From assembly GCF_945859685.1 (NCBI RefSeq), contig NC_079147.1, forward strand, positions 12,441,289 through 12,505,288: 64,000 nt of DNA, given 5' to 3'. Position numbers and translations under genes: made by a program. Below the pieces are notes generated by a model. That model made no database searches. It saw nothing but the letters and a program-made list of their open reading frames with translations, and was not told the DNA's origin. Below, piece after piece: positions 1 through 9,537 of this stretch (position 1 is its first letter; every line of letters begins with the position of its first letter). This DNA is from Eupeodes corollae (lineage: Eukaryota; Arthropoda; Insecta; Diptera; Syrphidae).

Positions 1-1069
1 ATGATTACAAACTTAATTGTTTGCTGAATGAGAATTTTTATCCCGAATAGGGTAAAATCTATCAAACCCAAAGAAAACTCGTGGTTTGATTAGAGCCTTA
101 AAGAGGTTTTTATAATCAAAAAAGTAAGTTTCCGGAATTACAAAGCTAACCCAATTAAGGAAAACCGGACTAAGTTCAAAGAAGATAGAAAGACCTTTAC
201 CGGACATATACGACACATTACATTTTTTCATGACCAGAAATTACGGCAAAAAATACTACAATGTCCCAATTGTAGTAAACATTTTTGGTCATTTGTAAAA
301 AAATGTGCGTTACGCTACGTCTTCGTCGGTTCAGACGCTTGTTTCCAATGACACTCCCTGCGTAAGCTCGATTGATAAAGCCAATTTGCTTCCAGCACAG
401 TTTGCTGTTAATTCGATGCTGCCAGTGAGTGACATGACTCTGCCTGTAATTGAAAGCGTAAACGATTCTATGGGACGAATCTTCTTTCGCACTCGTTCCC
501 AAATCCGCTGGCCCGGATAGTATCACCGCTATTGTTCTGAAGGGGTGTTCTTCAAGACTGACATAACCACTGCGTAAGCTGTTCCATCTGTCCTATCCTA
601 CAGGTATCTTTCCGAGTGGATGACATAACCACTGCATTTGTTCAGCCTGTCCCTAAAAAAAGCGCACCCTCCGCACCATCTAACTATCAATAAATTAAAC
701 TTACATCCCTTCTTTCCAAGTTCATGGAAACATTTTCACCTTAAGAAATATTTCGAAGAACGGTAACTTCTTAATGACCGACAGTATGGCTTTTGTAGCA
801 ATAGGTCCACTCGTGATCTCATGGCTCATCTTACCGAACAGTGGAACAAATCTTTACATCGTTTTGGAGAAAGTAAGATTATTGCACTTGATATTTCAAA
901 AGCATTTGAAAGAGTTTGGCACCAAGCTCACTTATCGAAAATGCGTGCTTTTGGTATAGATGAATCCCTTCTTCGTTGGGTTAGAAATTACCTTTCGGAC
1001 CGTTCAATTCAAGTAGTGTTGGACGGTTTTGAATCTGATATCCACAAAATAAACGCTGGTGTTCCCCAG
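1..1069 (+). mobile_element. Jockey/CR1-type LINE copy a, left part (degenerate)
   Basis: Degenerate coding sequence of the same non-LTR family as the fuller copy at 9924-13440. It runs from the window edge through the endonuclease-RT linker (about 1-350, with stops) into reverse transcriptase fingers and palm. The clearest stretch is 821-1068, containing the motif LDISKAFERVWHQ and ending at GVPQ. Several stops and frame changes make it non-functional. The reading breaks off exactly after GVPQ, where the 1070-5782 element begins, and resumes at 5783. The 5' end lies outside the window. Homology to the 524-residue frame at 10001-11575 is seen directly; the clade name is an inference from the EN-RT layout, the absence of RNase H and the poly-A tails of sister copies. 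Confidence 0.85.
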
Positions 1070-1638
1070 CCCAAGCAACAATTTGAAGTTGAAATACGGT
1101 AAATAGACCGTCCATGAACCTGCGTTATATAACTCTATAAGTTACAAATTAGTTTCAATAACGTTCAAAAAACCTCACAATGACGTTCCAGTACCCTGTT
1201 TTGGTCAGTAGAATTAGAACGTTGGTTAGAATGAAGTTTGTAAAAACCCGGTTTGCTTATAACAATGTTATAGCTGCCGTTTAGATGAAGTTTGTAAAAA
1301 ACCTTTATTTTGTTGTTTTTTGTTGATTTCCGGTTACTTCACAACCTCAACAAAACCTTTAATACAGGGTTTTTTACCAACCAATATTTAGTTGGTTGAC
1401 GGTTGATATCTTACTTTTTTTTTACGCCCGTTTGAATACAATTTTAAAAAAACCTGTTTTAAGACATTTTTACGGTTTTTTATAAACCATTTGGAACCGT
1501 TTCTAAAAGGTTCTAACAAAACCTGTAATAGCCCTATAGTAACTTTAATACCGTTAATTTTCGGTTCTCAAAAAACTTGTTAATGCCTTAGGTTAGTTTG
1601 AGATGTTTGCAGTTTTTAAAAAACCTGAATAGAAATTT

Positions 1639-1757
1639 CCTAGGTTCGATTGAACACTAGTCGTTTTGACAATTATTCTCCCTTTATCTTATATCTATAC
1701 TAGTGATAAAGAGATAAATTGTCAAAACGATTAACGTTCAATCAAACCTAGAAGATA
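1639..1757. repeat. Imperfect 118-bp hairpin in the 4.7-kb element
   Basis: The segment starting CCTAGGTTCGATTGAAC, followed by CGTTTTGACAATT, is mirrored by AATTGTCAAAACG and GTTCAATCAAACCTAG about 45 bases later. Each arm is about 38 bases with a few mismatches. The hairpin lies 570 bases inside the left terminus of the element. Its role is unknown; it could be a subterminal structure of the element or a smaller inserted palindrome. Confidence 0.7.
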
Positions 1758-2052
1758 TCGGCCCAGGAGTTCTGAAAATTGGAAAAAAAAAACATATAAA
1801 ATCATTCTTTTTTATGCTTACGTGATCAGGAATTGAATCGTTGTCTAGTAGTAACTTTTTTCAAATTTTTCGCAGCTGGAAGCAAAATCCTTTTAAATAA
1901 AAAGATAAAATTTAAATGTATGGGGTTATTTATTTCTACCTATAATTTATAATGTAACTTAAAAACTAAAAATTTAAATACTAAAAACTTAAAACTATGT
2001 ATTTATGTAGTGTAGATATAAAAAAAGAATAAGAATAAAATAAGAATTTATC

Positions 2053-3452
2053 TTAGTTTTTGTTTATAGTTGTTGTTGGTGGTGTAGATGGTGGTGGAGC
2101 TGTTGATGGTGATACTGATGATGGTGATGCTGATGATGGTGATGATGGTGCAACTGCCGACAATGATGATGAAGATGATTTATTGCTTTAAATAAATAAA
2201 AAGCACACACAAACAATAAATACTTTATTTAATTATTATTTACCGAGTGTCAAGTACATAAAGAAAAATTATTGAATTGAAGGAACTAAAAACACATAAG
2301 TTACTTACAGTTGGTGCTTGCTCATGCGAAAAGGTGCATGTTTAATACAATTTTAAAAAAATGTGGCGCCCTCCACATGTGTAAAATTGAAGAATCGAAC
2401 CCTCACCGCCTCCACAATGGCCGAAAAAATGGAATGGTTGTGGTGGAAACATTTTTTATTGCATGTTCCATTCCACGTGAACAGTGATAGCAGCTCATCC
2501 TTAAACAATAACTTTGCTATTGTTCTAAGTGTTTTGACAGCATTCACCCCCCCCGAATGTAGACAACTTAAGAATCTAAAAAAAACGAAAACGAAAGAAA
2601 ATGGAAAGGAAATCTTTTTGAAAAAAGGATTAAAAAGTACATTGTTCATTATAATAAATGCATTAAATAAAACAGTTTATCTTACCAAATTTCTTTTAAA
2701 TTTAAGGTCCTGCCTCAGCCTTTGCTCCATCTCATCCAGCTCCTGTGGTGTTGCGAGAGGCGACAATTCCTCCAGGAGGTGATCCGCCACAATTTTTTGG
2801 CCGACATTTTGGCAAATTTTCTCCACTATACAGGTGAGGGAGACTTCAGTTTTTGCCATAAACTGCTGCAGCAGTAACTTTATGGCTTCCACCTCACCTG
2901 CCAGTTTTCTAACTTCACTTAAAAGCTGGACCTGTATTTGTTCAGATGCCCTTGGAGCAAAAACAGGAGGTGCAGGAACTAAAAAAAGATGAAAATAAAC
3001 TATAAATAAGAAATATTGAATAATTAACAGATTATTTTTGTTACCTTCAATGACACTCAAAATTTGAGGACGATCCTCGATTTGACACGAGAAAGAGGGT
3101 GTGCATGAAACATCGGCTTCTAGGGAGTCATCGGAGGGGTGGAAAGATTGATTTCCTGGTAAATTAAATGTAAAATAAGCTGACATTCTAGTACAAATAG
3201 TACAATAATAACAATAATAAAAGTTAAATTTTGTTTGTCGACTTGCTACGTGTTTTCATCGGAAGACAAACACTCGGCTTCTTTTTCCTTCCTCATGGCC
3301 TGTTCCCAAGAATCTTTAAATAAAGAAATAAAACATTAAAGAAAAAATACTTTGGTAATGCAATATTTGAAGTTCCAGTCAGTTAACTTCTCTTTCGATT
3401 GCAATAATAAAAAGTTCTTACCAATATCATCGAAAATTATTCCACAGGCCAT
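2053..3452 (-). pseudogene. Six-exon DUF4806-type gene, broken, inside the transposon
   Basis: Reading the minus strand gives six exons with GT..AG introns: 3452-3422 (ATG start), 3313-3250, 3155-3045, 2978-2686, 2575-2309 and 2185-2053 (TAA stop), about 899 coding bases. The first two exons give an acidic/lysine-rich N-terminus. Exon 4 encodes a predicted coiled coil rich in Leu/Glu/Lys (SEQIQVQLLSEVRKL) and the start of the DUF4806 region (PLATPQELDEMEQRL). Exon 5 carries the conserved block around LLFKDELLSLFTWNG and a terminal KHAPFRMSKH. Exon 6 is a Ser/Pro/Thr-rich tail. Three defects are visible: a 1-base phase mismatch between exons 2 and 3, an 8-base C run at 2547-2554 that shifts exon 5, and one in-frame TAA near its end. 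Function of DUF4806 is unknown. Family assignment is from memory of the domain pattern. Confidence 0.7.
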
Positions 3453-3583
3453 TTTTTGCCATTGTGGTTGTAATAAATAATAAAACTTAAAGCGCCCGCG
3501 TGTCACCAACAACTCCGGTCCACCAAAGATAAAAGAATACTGAACAAATGAACAGAAATATTTGAGAAATCCGATATGTGAAC

Positions 3584-3641
<58 letters not shown>

Positions 3642-3644
3642 GAG
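3584..3644. repeat. GA microsatellite
   Basis: An almost pure (GA)n tract of about 60 bases, interrupted by one AT and one GG. It lies just upstream of the start codon of the minus-strand DUF4806-type gene, so it could sit in its promoter region (GAGA-type tract), although this is only positional. Confidence 0.95.
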
Positions 3645-3749
3645 TTTACAGCCAATATGAGAGTGTGCGTGTGCGTCTGGGGTTTGAGTTTAGTTCAATC
3701 GCAGTTAAAGTTGTGGGCTGGTAAAATTATCGATATTGTAAAACTAAGG

Positions 3750-5480
3750 TTCCTATGTGGTTAGTTGTCAACCAAAAAGTAACCAGTCTGGGTTAAAACA
3801 TCGTAATTTAAAAACTTATTCCACACTTGTGTTTGGATTTAATTGAATTTCAACCAAAAACTAATATTCTGAGTTAAAAAAACGTAATTGAAGTACTTAT
3901 TACAAACTTTTTTGTCTGATTTGAGTTGATTTTCAACCAGAAACTAATACTTACCGTTAAGAAAGAAAAAAACAAAAAATACCAATAGTTTTCAGATTCA
4001 GATTATATTTAAAACAAAAATAATAAATATATAGCTATTCTGGATTGAAAACTCCGTAATTTAGGGGCCAGTTATAGGTATCATTGAAAAGCATAATTGG
4101 AAATGTTTGAATCGTTTTTTTTAGTATGTTTTCTTTTAGCTAGAAAAGAAAATGATGCAAAAAACACGTTTTTAACTCAAAATTAACGAAAAAAAAACCA
4201 TTAAAAAAAGTTTAAAGTATATGAAATTAGTTGCTTTTATTGATTCCTAATCAAAACTGAAATCCGGATGGTTCTATGTCTTATAGTTTTTGAGAAAATT
4301 GAAAATTACTTTTCTATGAGAAATTTTTTTTTTCAAATACAGTTGCTTGAAATTTATGCTACGACATCCAATGTTTTTTAAATATACATTTACGTGGCCT
4401 GAAGATACATATTTAAAATTTTAAGAAATTAAAATGTAATTCATTACAAGAAATTCACATTACAGCATACTTCAATACATATTTCGACTGTTTTTACGCC
4501 ATTATGCTGGGTACTACCCTACATAAATACCAAAAAAATAAATTTCTCATAGAAAATTAATTTTCAATTTTTTCAAAAACTATAAGACATAGAACCATCC
4601 GGTTTTCAGTTTTTGATTAGGAATCAAAAAAGCAACTAATTTCATAAAAAAATATTTAAAATGTTATTGTTTCGAAAAATTATACTTAAAATTTTTTTTT
4701 AATGGTTTTTTTTTCGTTAATTTTGAGTTAAAAACGTGTTTTTTCGAAAGCTATACATTAATTACTTTTGATTTAAAAAGTGGCTAATAGAAAAAAGTAT
4801 TGGCTTTAAAAAAAAAGTATCAAACTTGATTGCAGGTTCTACCGTTATTTTTTAATCATTTTTTCCAATTTTATACAATTTTCATTAAAACGCTCCTCCC
4901 GCCCAAACGGGGCAAGATGGACCCCCCCTCCCATTGTAAAAAAATCTTGTTTTTGACCCCTCTACCAAAAACCATTATCAAATTTTACCCAATTGAACAA
5001 TTTTGTTTGACAAAAAAAGGTCGAAAAAACAATATTCTGGTTTAAAAATAGAGTAAACAAAGTACTTAGTTGAAACTATTGCCTGAATTCAGTTCATTTT
5101 AAATCAAAAATTAAATTCTGTTTGAAAAAAAACAATGCTTACAAAAGTTGGTTGATTTTAAGCCTATAAATAACGCTTTGATGAAAAGTTTGTTTTTCTT
5201 TTGAAGAGTTATTTAATGACCTGTTTAAAAACTGTGTCTGAATTTGGTCAATTTATAACTAATAAAGGCAACAATACTAAAAGATAGCTATTTTGAAATT
5301 TATTCTTAAGCTTGGTGTTATATCTGGTTTATTTCAAACTAATAAATAACAATCAGTGTTAAAAAAGTGGTATTCTAAAACTAATTTCAAATTGTCGCTA
5401 TAAATGAGAGGAAAAATCACTCTTATTAAATGTAGATTTATAATTGGTTGGCCTTAAACCAAAAAAAAAAGGGAACAGTT
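3750..5480. repeat. Diverged ~82-bp subterminal tandem units, split by an insertion
   Basis: The block TCAACC..A..CTAATATTCTG.GTTAAAA..CGTAATT recurs with starts near 3768, 3850 and 3933, i.e. spacings of 82 and 83 bases. A further related unit sits near 4036, and more diverged ones occur at about 5036 and 5115. The intervening 4110-5030 stretch holds the long inverted repeat and unrelated AT-rich DNA. Arrays like this near one end are typical of transposase-binding subterminal regions in many DNA transposons; that role is inferred here. Confidence 0.6.
4139..4756. repeat. Long inverted repeat (foldback-like), arms about 200 bp
   Basis: The left arm (about 4155-4335) and right arm (about 4540-4745) are reverse complements with modest divergence. 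Recognisable paired pieces are AAAAACACGTTTTTAACTC, TTAGTTGC..TTGATTCCTAATCAAAA and GATGGTTCTATGTCTTATAG. A loop of roughly 200 bases lies between them. I could not define a target duplication, so it may be a decayed foldback/MITE inserted into the subterminal array or a structural part of the larger element. Confidence 0.75.
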
Positions 5481-5782
5481 AGGAAATAGTAAACAAAATT
5501 CTATAATTTAACCTTAAAGTTATAAAATGCAAATTCACTAACGGGAATTTAATTTAAGTTGTGATAGGGTGAAAACGTTACCCCAGGTAAACTTCAAAGT
5601 TAGAATGATGTAAAAACTTTTACCAGGTGAAACTAGAATTATAATTAAGCTTTATTTTAGACCATAAGTAAATTTAGAGTGTTGAAATAACTTAATTAAC
5701 ACCATATAACAACCAGAGATTTTGAAGGTTTATTTTTGACCCACAGTAAAGTTATACCCGGCGGTTCAAATTGTTGCTTGGG

Positions 5783-6690
5783 AGGGCTCCGCTTTGTCTC
5801 CGACGCTCTTCCTTATTTTTATAAATGATCCTTTGTCTGAAACTTCTAGTTCTAACCCACTAAATTGTTTCGCTGATGACAGTACCCTCAGCTTTTCGTA
5901 TTCGTTCTTAGATTTTCATCCTTATCCTTCGGATGTGGACTACCAACGGCAGCGTACAATAAGCTCATTAAATTCTGATCTTGACAGCATTGTTCAGGGG
6001 GGAATCAAAACCCATGTAGCATTTAATTCTTCGAAAACTCAATGATACTATCCATGAGTGGTATTTGCATCGAGGAGACTGAACAGCTATCAGTCCTAGA
6101 TATGTGCATTACAAACCAATTGTTGTGGAGTGATCATATATTTGACATCGCCAAAAATGGTGCAAAATGTTAAGGTTTTCTCTTCTAATCTGGCTATAAT
6201 TTATAAAGATTATATTCGTCCAAAACTTGAGTACAATTCCCAAATTTGTGTAGGTGCTCCTATAACCCACTTGAGTCTCTGCCACATAATTCAAAAGAGA
6301 GCTCTAAAAATGATAGGTGACCGATCTCTAACTGAAACTCTTGCATCTCCCGAGCAATGCTCTAATGAAATAGCCAGTTGCATTCCTGCCCTCAAATAAT
6401 TCAACCGTAATGCTCGTTCTCTTAGGAATGCCCATCAGTTGACTTTTGAGCCCAATTTTGGTCGTACTGTAAAGTACAGAGATTCTTTTTTTAGTCGCAC
6501 TACACGAATGTGGAATGCTTTACCAGACTCAATATTCCCCACTCATTACAATGTGCAGGCATTCAAAACCAATGTGCATCGGTATCTCCTTTCAAATCCT
6601 ATCCTCCCTTCCTAATTACTCGCACTGATGTGTGCATAATCATTATAAGGGTATTCATATCCCCTTGAGTTGTACGCTACTTAGTCTTTT
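5783..6690 (+). mobile_element. Jockey/CR1-type LINE copy a, right part (degenerate)
   Basis: The reading resumes after the 4.7-kb insertion with SPTLFLIFINDPLSE and the catalytic FADDS motif (about 5870-5884), then thumb and C-terminal sequence with several stops and deletions. A 3' untranslated region ending around CATATCCCCTTGAGTTGTACG matches the 3' ends of the copies at 9924 and 54176. A short deletion removes part of the region after residue SSKTQ (near 6043). No clear poly-A tail remains. Confidence 0.85.
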
Positions 6691-7190
6691 TCATGAATTA
6701 TGTTTACATATTTTTAATATAAGAACTATCTGAGATATTTTATGTCAAAAATTGTGCTTCATAAAATACTTCGGAAATTTCGCACCAATACCAAATAAAA
6801 AGCGTATTGCTGGAAGCTGGAAAGCCTCCCTAGCGGATAACTTCCGTCTATTATCCGTCGATTTTTCTAAAAACCTTAACAAAATATTAATACAAATATT
6901 TTGTGTGAATGAAAGACAATATTTGTTTGTTATCATATAACCCAATTTTCAACAGTTTTTGTTATTTTTGTAGAAAACAAGAACTTCTAAAAAAAGTTGT
7001 CAATTCATTTTTTTATCAATTTTACAGCAATTTTAATAAACAAAATACCGATTGGATTTTTCTAATAATACTTTGATAATTTAGAAATCAATATCTCTTC
7101 TATTTTCTAAATATCATCAATTTTTTCCAATTTTTGTAGTATTTTTTAATGATTTATAATTTTGACCAAGTTGATGTTTGATTTGAGAAC
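6691..7190. other. AT-rich stretch, nothing assigned
   Basis: No coding pattern, repeat boundary or structural RNA could be recognised. Short open frames on both strands at 6745-6945 overlap each other and lack family features. Confidence 0.5.
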
Positions 7191-7265
7191 AATTAAAGTG
7201 GTGATTCTCATCGGCTTTGTTGATCGTTTTGATGATTAAATAAAACAGTTTTCATCTGATTTTTC

Positions 7266-7303
7266 CCAACGTTTCGACGGTGATTGCCGTCTTCTTCAGG
7301 GGA
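7266..7303 (-). ncRNA. Hammerhead-ribozyme-like motif of the Penelope element
   Basis: Read on the minus strand: CTGAAGA (fits core CUGANGA), one extra A, a 5-bp stem GACGG/CCGTC closed by loop CAATCA, then GAAA, then CGTT. A 4-bp stem I can form between TCCC just 5' of the core and GGGA just 3' of GTT. Stem III would be the self-complementary ACGT with no loop, as in minimal hammerheads that work as dimers. Hammerhead motifs in Penelope-like elements are established. The extra A before stem II and the missing stem III loop mean activity is uncertain. Confidence 0.6.
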
Positions 7304-7563
7304 TGTCTTTATTCACAAAAATGATAAAAGTGTTTATTTAATACATACGAATATTATGTAAAGCGTACAAGTATGAATTACATTGATTTAAATATTACAA
7401 AAACATAAAAAAAAAACAATTTAAACAATTAAAACAAATAAAACAAATAAAAACAAATTAAAGCGCTTCCGACTTTGAAGACTTGTCACTGTTAAATGTA
7501 AACTGTTGAATTGTTTGTGTCTGAAACTAAGGAAAAGTAAACGGTGGACATGTTTTGAGTGTC

Positions 7564-7872
7564 TTATTTGCGGTTCATATTATTTTTGCTATTTATTATG
7601 TGAAGTGTTTCTAATGTATAGCGTTTGGATGTATGTTTCTCCGTTGCAAGAATTTGGACTCCCTCAAAATCTGGTTGATGTCCTGTTTCGATGGTGTGGC
7701 ATGCTAGTGCTGTCTTTTCCGGTTTTTTTTGTCGAATGTCTGATTTATGGTTAGCCATTCTTTGTCGAAGGAGTTGTTTAGTTGTGCCAATGTAACAGAG
7801 ATTGCATGGTTCGTCCGGTTTTCCTTTGCAGTTTATTTTGTAAACTACGTCTGAGCAGCGATCCTTGTCCAT
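7564..7872 (-). CDS. GIY-YIG endonuclease domain of a Penelope-like element (fragment)
   Basis: A 102-residue open frame. It opens with VVYKINC (the GIY-equivalent strand), then CNLCYIGTTKQLLRQRMANH, which holds the YIG motif, the conserved Arg in LRQR and the His of the helix, as in Penelope-like elements. A CxxC-type pair (CNLC) precedes YIG. In these elements the domain cuts target DNA during retrotransposition. The start Met at 7872 is simply the first in the surviving frame; in a full element it would be joined to the reverse transcriptase. No stop interrupts the fragment, suggesting moderate age. Confidence 0.85.
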   Translation of the reverse strand: MDKDRCSDVVYKINCKGKPDEPCNLCYIGTTKQLLRQRMANHKSDIRQKKPEKTALACHTIETGHQPDFEGVQILATEKHTSKRYTLETLHIINSKNNMNRK

Positions 7873-7890
7873 TTTCGTCTTTAGGCATAT

Positions 7891-8482
7891 AAATAGTATA
7901 GTAAATGTAGTATGTTTTGTATGTTTATATTTTTGTTTAGAAAAAAAATGTCAATTTAAGTGGAAAGTCAATTTGTATCAACTTTTTTAGGTTTTGATTT
8001 TTTTGCAAAAAACCTTTAGTTTGATTTTTTTTCTCAAAACTTTATTATTATTATTCACAAAACACTTTTCATTTTTACTTTGCAACTTTGTACTTCTAAT
8101 TTGCAAATTACAATTTACTAAACTCAAATTTGCTATGTGCAAAGACTTTTAAAAAGCTTTTCAGTAACATGCAAAGAGAAATTTTCACCTGCAAAATATA
8201 AATATTTGTATTATTATTATATATTGTAACGTAATACAAATCAAATATTTTTTTTGGAAAAAATTCGATCAACGTTTTTTTTTTATAACTCAAAAAAAAA
8301 TTATCACCTCGAAAATTTTACGACTTAAATATGATTTCATCTTCAAAACAATTTTGTGCAACGAAGAATAATGCTTTCGACATCTGGTAAAATTTTGAGA
8401 AAAATCAAATTTACAGTTTTTCTTACAAAAAATAAAAACCTAAAAAAAAAAATGAATAAGAGTTGGTAAAAATAGAAGTTCA
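7891..8482. repeat. AT-rich DNA ending in dispersed repeat family S (left part)
   Basis: 7891-8290 is AT-rich with no recognisable gene. From about 8300 (CACCTCGAAAATTTTACG) to 8490 the sequence matches, in opposite orientation, the repeat at 32568-33000, and continues after two insertions at 9877-9923 and 13450-13985. The family contains runs such as TTTTGAGAAAAATC and AAAAACCTAAAAAAAA. Confidence 0.6.
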
Positions 8483-8490
8483 ACTCAAAT
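8483..8490. repeat. 8-bp target duplication, left copy
   Basis: ACTCAAAT immediately left of the inverted-repeat element is repeated exactly at 9877-9884 on its right. Related repeat units elsewhere in the window (for example GACTCAAATAGC near 13775) show that this is pre-existing target sequence. Confidence 0.9.
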
Positions 8491-9084
8491 GGCTCCCTGA
8501 AATTACGCCATAGGAAATTACGCCAAAAAAATAAAATGGAAAAAACGCCAAAAATTCTCCATACAATTTTTTGGCTTTTTTTCCTAGGAAAAAGAACCCA
8601 AAGAGTTTGGTGTTAATTCCGGATTTTTTGGCTATTTTTTCCGAAAATTTCTTGGCGTTTTTTCCTTTTAGAATAATGAAAAAAGGCCAAACAATTTTTG
8701 TTTGGAAAAAACGGCAAAAATTTGCTTTTGGACTTTTTTTCCAAACAAAAAAGGAAAAAACGACCAAAAATAAACTTTTTAGTTTTTTTCCAAATCTTAA
8801 AGCAAAAAACGCCACAAAACAAACTTTTTGGCTTTTTTTCCTAATCAAATAAGGATAAAAAGCCAGAAAATTAACCGTTTATTCTTCCAAATCAAAAACA
8901 AAAAGTACATGTTTGTCGAATGTATTCATATGGTATACAAAATTATATAACGGCAAATAACAGTATTTTACATGTTTTTCACGAATTTTAAAGAGCATAT
9001 TTTGTTAAATTTTTTAACGTGATCAGTAGTGATTGATAGTTTGTTGTTTCCCTACCACTAGTAGAAGAGCATTTTGATAAAGCG

Positions 9085-9347
9085 ATGGACAAAATGGAAA
9101 GTTTTGATTATGAAATTACAAGTGGTAAACAAAAAATAGCAAACTTTTGTACGTAACAGAACAAAAACAAATATACAAACAAAAATGTATGTATAAAAAA
9201 GATGTTCTTTACATTTGTTATATTAACAATTGTGGTGCTAAAATGAAAGTAAAAAGTGATGAATTGTGTGTAAAAGCAAAGAACTTCGTTGACCAATGTC
9301 CGTGTTGTCGGAAAAATGTGGCAGATGTTCTTCAAGTTTACATTTAA
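9085..9347 (+). pseudogene. FLYWCH-type zinc finger remnant
   Basis: An ATG at 9085 starts a frame reading FDYEITSGKQKIANF before a stop at about 9142. The next frame (9147-9347) continues with KQIYKQKCMYKKDVLYICY, then NNCGAKMKV and CPCCRKN. Together the layout (short strand with conserved Gly-Lys, hydrophobic-aromatic strand, C..C..A.. pattern) resembles a FLYWCH finger. One frameshift near 9147 separates the parts, and the usual Trp before the first Cys is Ile. FLYWCH fingers are known to derive from, and travel with, Mutator-like transposases. The match is judged by eye and is short. Confidence 0.45.
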
Positions 9348-9442
9348 TACCTATACAAAAATTGACAAATTGAAATAAACAAAGTTATAAGAAAATGTGT
9401 TCTACAAAACAAATGCATAAGTACCTATGATATAATCAACGG

Positions 9443-9537
9443 CGGGGGGGGGGGGGGGCAGCGCGTACGCGTCGCGTTCGCCGTTGCGGCGCGACGCGCG
9501 CGGTGCCGCGCCACGCGGGTTGCATCGCGCCGCTCCA
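9443..9537. other. GC-rich island with a G15 run
   Basis: A run of 15 G (9444-9458) is followed by about 80 bases made almost only of CG-rich words (GCGCGTACGCGTCGCG, GGCGCGACGCGCGCGG), in DNA that is otherwise about 70% AT. It includes overlapping palindromic CGCG words. It lies inside the 8491-9876 element and could be one end of another DNA transposon with CG-rich subterminal repeats. No second end is visible. Confidence 0.8.

Larger units (their letters stand above)
1070..5782. mobile_element. 4.7-kb inverted-repeat element carrying a DUF4806-type gene
   Basis: The ends are perfect 18-bp inverted repeats: CCCAAGCAACAATTTGAA at 1070-1087 and its reverse complement at 5765-5782. The element interrupts the reverse transcriptase of LINE copy a precisely between GVPQ and the following coding triplets. 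Comparing with the uninterrupted LINE copy gives an apparent 2-bp target duplication AG (1068-1069 and 5783-5784). Inside are a broken six-exon gene on the minus strand (2053-3452), a GA microsatellite, roughly 82-bp subterminal tandem units (3750-4110 and 5030-5480), a 118-bp hairpin (1639-1757) and a long inverted repeat (4139-4756). I see no transposase in any frame, so it is probably non-autonomous. The superfamily is unknown: a 2-bp AG duplication does not fit the TA of Tc1/mariner. Confidence 0.8.
7191..7890 (-). mobile_element. Penelope-like element, 3' fragment
   Basis: The fragment has a C-terminal GIY-YIG endonuclease frame (7872-7564) followed downstream by an AT-rich 3' region with a hammerhead-like motif at about 7266-7303. 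That order (GIY-YIG domain, then ribozyme-bearing terminal repeat) is characteristic of Penelope-like retroelements. The reverse transcriptase is absent: sequence upstream of about 7890 shows no coding similarity, so the copy is 5'-truncated. The outer boundaries are approximate. Confidence 0.75.

Noticed and set aside
1070..5782. Tc1/mariner-type assignment for the 4.7-kb element
   Set aside because: The apparent duplication is AG, not TA, and the termini CCCAAGCAAC do not resemble mariner ends. No DDE/D transposase was found.
8480..8852. Overlapping Lys/Phe-rich frames on both strands
   Set aside because: They come from the reiterated GGAAA..ACGCC word of the inverted-repeat element, are open on both strands and have no complexity.
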